NCBI GenBank assembly: GCA_025738555.1
Contig: JAOVFP010000008.1
Coordinates: 5,146,001 to 5,210,000, forward strand
DNA length: 64,000 nt
Direction of reading: 5' to 3'
Origin: Cyathus striatus
Taxonomy: Eukaryota; Basidiomycota; Agaricomycetes; Agaricales; Nidulariaceae
Below, one piece after another: positions 58,542-64,000 of this stretch (the first letter of the stretch is position 1; each line of letters starts with the position of its first letter). A model generated the notes under the pieces. That model saw only the letters and a list, made by a program, of their open reading frames with translations. It ran no database searches and was not told the DNA's origin. Made by a program: the position numbers and the translations under genes.

Positions 58542-60835
58542 ATGGACCACCCCGTTCCCACACATCTCATCGGCACCCCCGCCTTCTTCCCCACCCTCCT
58601 CCACCACATCCGCACCGCTGCACCCAACCCCGCCCTCCTCCCCCTCCACAAGCTTCTCCTCCAGAGCATCCTCCTCTGCCTCGTGGCAGGTAACAAGCAT
58701 CTCATCCTCACCACCCCAGACGATGACATCGGCCTGGTTGTCAAACTTGCTGTATGGGTAAGCAACCACGCTGCTTTTTCTTTTCGCTTTCTTCGGAACC
58801 CGCATGCTATCATATGCCACCAGGCATCATCACTGTCGGATCCAATTCCTATCACCGCTCCCGTACTATCATGACCCTATCCTGCGCACTTGCTTCCTTC
58901 ATTTATGCACTAATTATACTGTCTTATTCCTCTCCCGCCGGACTACCAATGTCCCATTCGTATCCACTCTATTCAGTCTTATCTCTCATCATCCACCTCC
59001 ACTACGTATGACACCCCACCTGAGTACCTCAATGCGGTGTCTATCATACCCTACATTGTTATTATGGGGATGTTAATTGGACATTCCGACAATGCTGTCA
59101 TGTTCCTTGATCCTCGCATCATTCTGTCGGTCTTTTTGACTCTCCATCATAACACACTATCTTATCACCCCACCTAATCTTATCTTATCATAGACTCTGC
59201 AATCTCTTTTCTCCTTGCGCACTTCAAAGCTCAAGATACGCCCTAGGGAACCGTCGTCCCAGGTCTCTTTGAACACAGATACATTCCTCAGATCTCTCTT
59301 GTTCCCATCTTCAATAGGAGGCGGCGAGAGCTCGCAGGACGAATCACGCCATGGCCACGGGCACACCAGAGAATCATCCTGGGGATCCAGCTCCAAGCGA
59401 AAGAAGCGTGCAAAAAGCAAGAGCAAAAGCAGATCCAACCTGCGCAAGGAAGACGACGATCCACATTCACATCACCGCGCGCCGAGCAGCCCGCGAGTGC
59501 TTCCTGCTGTAGGACTGGGACTGGGAACTGCGAGCGCGCCGGACGCGCTCGAGCACTCATACCGCCCCCCGCACCAATACGTTGAAACTGACCATGGCTA
59601 CCCCTTTCCTCTCCCTCCTACCCCAGAGTCGCCCAAAGCAAGGCATGCACACACCGATCCGTTCCCCATGCCCCGGCGCTTTAGCAAGAAGAGCCAGGGA
59701 AAGCAGAGGGAGGAGGACGAGGTGCCCCAGGCACTTGTAATTTCTGGCCTGGAGAATGCTAGTTTGAGCTCGCAGAGGGCACTGAGTGGCGTGTTGAATG
59801 AGGGGAGGGTGGTCTTTGATTCAGTTGAGGAGGGGGAGGTGGGGGAGGTGAAACTTCCCGATGTATTTTTGTTGGTGTATGTGTGTCGGTGGGATCCTAG
59901 GGAGAGGGCTGGGATTGAGAAAACTTTGGTTGGTGTTTTGATTTTCCTGAAGAAAAGGTGCTGATGCAATTTAGTTGGATAAATTCACATTCAGCACGCC
60001 GATATTCATCTCCCAAGCCGTGCGCAACGCCGTGCAAATTATGCCATTCTCCTCACCCACCCTAGGAGTCCCGACGAACCATGTAGTCCACCCAAAACCA
60101 AACCGTGCATTCTCATACACCCTCTCACATTCCAACCCGTCCTCTCCCTCTCCAACACACGCCGTCCTTCCACCCAACAGAACACCACCACCGCGCCCTT
60201 CTTCCCCACGCCGTCTCTCGCACCTGCACACGCGACACTCCTCCCTGCCCGCACTCCTCCCGCCGAACATCATCCCGCAGTCCTTCCTCGCTCTCCTGCG
60301 CACCGCGCACGAAAAGGCATATGTTGCTCCCAGTCTGGAGGTGTACCTTGCCGATTTGATCAGTACAATTAGGCACTGGCATGAACTTGACGGGACGCTG
60401 ATTACTGTGCGCGCGAGGAGGGAGGCAGAGGACGTCGCACGTGCATGGAGAGTGCTTGGGATGGATTTGACGGGGATGGAGTTGGTGGGTGGGTTCAGTG
60501 GGGAGGAGGATTCTGTAATTAGCGATGAGGATTGGGAGGGCGAGGGGGATGCCGATTTGGATGTGCCGGGAATTACGATTGACATGCGGTCGGTGTCACT
60601 ACGGTCTTCTATGCATGCACGGGAGGGGGACGATGTCCCGGTGCTTAGTGTCACCGAGGGGGATATTGGAAGGACGATTGCGAGGGTTGTGAGCCATCGT
60701 GTGCGGGTGAGGGAGAAGGAGGAGGAGGCCCTTGCTAGTGTGCTTTTTGGTGCTACTTTTGATGGTGGGATAAGTAAGACGGGGGAGAGGAGGACTGTTA
60801 AGGATATTTTGGTGCAGATTTTGGGGGAGGTGTAG
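58542..60835 (+). CDS. uncharacterised protein with Mg-chelatase/AAA-lid-like C-terminus
   Basis: Exon 1 encodes MDHPVPTHLIGTPAFFPTLLHHIR and a helix ending KHLILTTPDDDIGLVVKLAVW. A long 436-base intron (58758-59193) leads to TLQSLFSLRTSKLKIRP and VSLNTDTFLRSLLFPSS, then about 200 disordered residues with Lys/Ser runs (KKRAKSKSKSRSNLRK). A second intron (TTG|GTTGGT to TTTAG|TTGGAT) joins to LDKFTFSTPIFISQAVRNAVQIM. The C-terminal region (YVAPSLEVYLADLISTIRHWHELDGTLITVRARREAEDVARAWRVLGMD) resembles the helical AAA lid of magnesium-chelatase-like ATPases in fungi. No Walker A motif is seen, so any ATPase role is doubtful. The family call is tentative; the gene itself is well supported. Confidence 0.6.
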
Positions 60836-61391
60836 GTTGGATATTTGGATTTCGCATTATTGGGATATACCACTGTGTTTGACCCACATTTAGCGTTCAT
60901 ACTAACTATTTGTAGCGATACAAGGCTACTTACCTCCTGTACGAGCTCCCTCGTTGAATTAACTTGGAATAAACGTCTTCATAACTTGATTTTTGGGGAA
61001 GAGTAAAAGACGTACTCCAGAAATAACAAAGTACAAAGTACCCGGGATCGGTCTTGAATCGGGGATAAGGAGCAGGATATGTCAGGGATGACAGGGTCAC
61101 GAAAGTCTGATATGAATCCATGTGAACAATTGGGCCATGCTTCATAATATCCATCTCTGCCGCAGGATTCGTCACTCCCCTGCCGGACCTTCGCATAACT
61201 TTGGAACCCCCCCTCGCTCCCGTGGACGCCTGACTCGTTCAAGCTTGGGATATTATCTAACCACGGGGGGTTAAGACCTCCCGCATCATTCCCAGCTTTC
61301 CAGGACCACCCACGACGTAAACCACATTATCCCTTCGCCCCCACATCCGTAGGATTATTAATAACTTTTACTACTACTTCACAAGAGAAAT
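60836..61391. other. intergenic region, promoter of the Zn2Cys6 gene
   Basis: No gene recognised. A short minus-strand frame at 60930-61196 has no family resemblance. Confidence 0.45.
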
Positions 61392-64000
61392 ATGCCTGCA
61401 GCCCGTACGGCCGATCCGAGCCCTGGAAGTGGAGACGATCTCCTGAGTAGTCGTGCTCTGTCCAAGAAGAAACGCATTCCCGGCGCGTGTGATATTTGCA
61501 AACGAAAGAAAAGTGAGTCGCATTTTGTGGTTTGTTGCCGATGATAATTTTCGACTGATGTCCTATAGTTCGATGTAAGAATACGTGCCTTGTGTTGATC
61601 CATGTTCGTGCGTTTCTTATATGATGTTCTGCTCTAGGTGATAGCGGCGAGATGCCAGGGAATAGGTGTTCGAATTGTATTCAGTATGGATTTGAGTGTA
61701 CGCATAGAGAGGTTACAAAGGTGATTCTTGAAATTGTCATGTTCTTTTGTGGGTGCTGATGTTTTGTGGGATAGACTCTGGGATCTGCGAAGGGATATGT
61801 TGAGAGCCTTGAAGCTCGATTAGAGAAAATGGACAAGCTCCTCGCCAAAGTACTCCACGCTCACTCATTTAACATTCTTCACAGCTTACCCCAACTTCAC
61901 AGATCCTCCCAGGGATAGACGTGAACACACTCGAAGTGGACGAGGACATCACCACCCCATTACCCCGCAACGACGACGACGATGAATTCGAGCTACTCGC
62001 CAGCAGGATGCTAAAACTCCAACTTAACCCACCAAAAAATCGATTCTTCGGAAAAAGCAGTGGGTTGCAACTTGTACAGACCGCGTTGGATTTGAGGGAC
62101 GAGTATATTTCGGGGAAGACGAGAGTGGGTGGGGAGGATGGGAAAAGCGGTGATCCGTCTAGGCCGCCCTGGGGGGCGAAGAGGAGGGAGTTTTGGGAGG
62201 TCCCTTCGGTATGTTGTGTTTCCCTTGCCTTTTGTGTTTTCTGACGATGTTTGCAGTGGGCAATGCCATCGCCGGAACACCCGCCTTCACAATACACCTT
62301 CCCCCCACCAGACCTCATCATGTCTCTCATAGAAGCCTACTTTGCACATATCAACCCCTTTATCCCTCTTCTTCACCGCCCGACATTCCTTCGCCAGTTC
62401 GCCGAGAAACAGCATATTCTAGACCAAGAATTCGGAGCGATAATGCTTCTCGTGTGCGCGTTGGGCGCAAGGTACTCGGACGACTCGAGGGTGTTTATTG
62501 AGGGCTCGGAGAGTACGCTTAGTGCGGGGTGGAAGTGGTATAACCAAGTCAAGTTGCACAAGGACACACAGATTGAGAGAACGAGTTTGCATGAGTTGCA
62601 GATGTATGCTGTGGGTCCCCTTTTGCTAACTAATTGCCTTTCGGCATACTGATGTTTAACAGCTCGCAGTACATTTTGCCCAGGGAACGGAGGTCCCGCA
62701 TGGGATTTGGACTCAGATTGGTACCGGTCTCCGACGGGCGCAGGAAGTTGGCGCGCACAGGAGGAGGAAGAGCGCCGATGGGAAACCGAGTGCCGAGGAT
62801 GAGCTGTGGAAGAGGGCATTTTGGGTTATTCTGTCTTTTGATAGATTGATTAGTACGTTTTCTGGGAGACCTTGTGGATTGCAGGAAGAAGAGCGAGTTT
62901 TTTTCTCTGCAATTATTACACGTGCTAACACTACGTTCTAGTTTCGACCTTGACCTTCCTATCGAGTGCGACGACGAATATTGGGATCATGACTTCCAGC
63001 AGCCGGCCGGAAAGCCGTCTTCGATAGCGTTCTTCAATTGCTATCTCAGTTTGATGGATATTCTTGCTTATGCAACGAGGGTTATCGTAAGTTATTGCTT
63101 TCCTATATTCGCGGGTCTGCGCCGCGCTGGAGCAACTTGCTCCATGGCCTATTCTTTAGCTTTGAGTTATATGAACTAACGTTACATTCTACAGTATCCC
63201 ATACGACGGCCAAAAAACCTTTTCGGAAAAGCAATACATCGCACAGATCAACAAATCATCGCAGAGATGGATTCCGCAATGAACAACTGGATGGATTCAA
63301 TTCCTGAGCATCGTGAGTTGTGATCTACTACCCCCTTTATCACCCCTCATTTACACATTTTCTACCTACAGTGCGCTGGAATTCTAGCTGCACGAACGAT
63401 CTCATCTTAAAGCAATCCGCAGCCCTCTATGCAACGTACTATAATATCCAAATATTCATTCATAGGCCTTTTATCCCCTCCCCGCGGAACCCGCATCCCG
63501 TGAGCTTCCCCTCGCTGGCTATATGCACAAATGCTGCAAGATCATGCTGTCATGTATTGGAATCGTATAGCCGATTGGGCGCGTTGCCGTTGCCTCATTT
63601 ACAAGTACGTTTCATTCTTTACCTCGTTGCTGATTTACCACAGTACCGGGATGCGCATTCGTTGCTAACTGCGTTTGATGAATGTAGATTACGGCATTCC
63701 AATCTGCGGTGATACTGTTACTCAACATATGGGGCGGAAAAAAGTCGGGCATGGCGCCTAATCCGCGGCGAGAGATGGAGGATGTGCAGAAATGCATGAA
63801 AATGCTTAAGGATTCTGAGGAACGGTATGATTTCATAATTTTTTTAACTTTTTAAATGTTACGGGACTTATGCGCGTTTATTCCTTAGGTGGAGTTCCGC
63901 TGGCCGCTTCTGGTAGCTACTTCCACCACTTGCTTGTCTCGTAGCATAACTGATACATTATGTCACAGGGATATTTTGGCTGAATTGGCATTCGCAGGGG
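61392..64000 (+). CDS. Zn2Cys6 fungal-specific transcription factor, 3' truncated by window
   Basis: DNA-binding regulator of the Gal4/XlnR class. The start MPAARTADPSPG is followed by the binuclear zinc cluster CDICKRKK-IRC-DSG...NRCSNCIQYGFEC, spread over three exons by two short introns; all six cysteines are present. A linker coiled coil (VESLEARLEKMDKLLAK) and an acidic stretch follow. Then comes the fungal_trans middle-homology domain: LIMSLIEAYFAHINPFIPLLHRPTFLRQF, MLLVCALGARYSDD, GTEVPHGIWTQIGTGLRRAQEVGAHRRRK, LWKRAFWVILSFDRLISTFSGRPCGLQEEEFDLDLPIECDDEYW. Later exons include a helix near 63690 (AFQSAVILLLNIWGGKK). The reading frame is still open at the window end. The targets cannot be inferred. 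Confidence 0.88.

Noticed and set aside
59971..60900. 309-codon open frame on the minus strand opposite the lid-domain gene
   Set aside because: The plus-strand exon has ordered helical features and fits the splice model. The antisense frame is low-complexity and explained by GC-rich codon use.

Overview
The window looks like nuclear DNA of a mushroom-forming basidiomycete (Agaricomycetes). Almost every gene is broken by many short introns of about 48-60 bases, with GTRNGT-type donors and a few GC-AG ones. The recognisable proteins are fungal: a HAC1-type bZIP, CHZ1, ZIM17, a Zn2Cys6 regulator, a GH16 glucan hydrolase, and DUF4246 and tubby-like families often seen in Agaricomycetes. Exon joins below were worked out by eye from splice sites and family alignment from memory, so internal boundaries are predictions.

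Layout. 0-12 kb: a complete cytochrome P450 (-), a gamma-tubulin complex component of the GCP5/6 kind (-), a small BRI3-like membrane protein (-) divergent from a type I protein arginine methyltransferase (+), and an F-box/LRR protein (-) whose last segment is split off by a one-base frameshift. 12-21 kb: a secreted GH16 enzyme (+), the mitochondrial Hsp70 escort protein ZIM17 (+) and a large uncharacterised seven-TM protein (-). 21-31 kb is gene-poor and repeat-like: a decayed DUF4246 gene, an intact HSP20 gene, a second HSP20 that keeps only its two ends, two small or uncharacterised genes, and a degenerate pogo/CENP-B-type DDE transposase.

31-41 kb: the HAC1-like unfolded-protein-response regulator (-), whose bZIP half and acidic C-terminal half lie in two overlapping frames as in genes spliced by Ire1; a DJ-1/PfpI protein (+); a Git3-like GPCR (+); and a possible GMC oxidoreductase relic. 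41-54 kb is dense housekeeping DNA: CHZ1 (-), a tubby-like proline-rich protein (+), gluconokinase (+), proteasome alpha3 (+), a Ctr copper transporter (-), TFIIE beta (-), a Yippee protein (-) and VPS53 of the GARP complex (+). 54-64 kb: a single-pass membrane protein with a very large cytoplasmic tail (-), a Mg-chelatase-lid-like protein (+), and a Zn2Cys6 transcription factor (+) that runs off the window.

The genes do not form one biosynthetic cluster. The most interesting items are the two-frame HAC1 locus, the broken F-box tail, the altered transposase, the HSP20 relic, a putative 7-nt microexon in the GCP gene, and three GC-AG introns. No tRNA, rRNA or CRISPR array was recognised.
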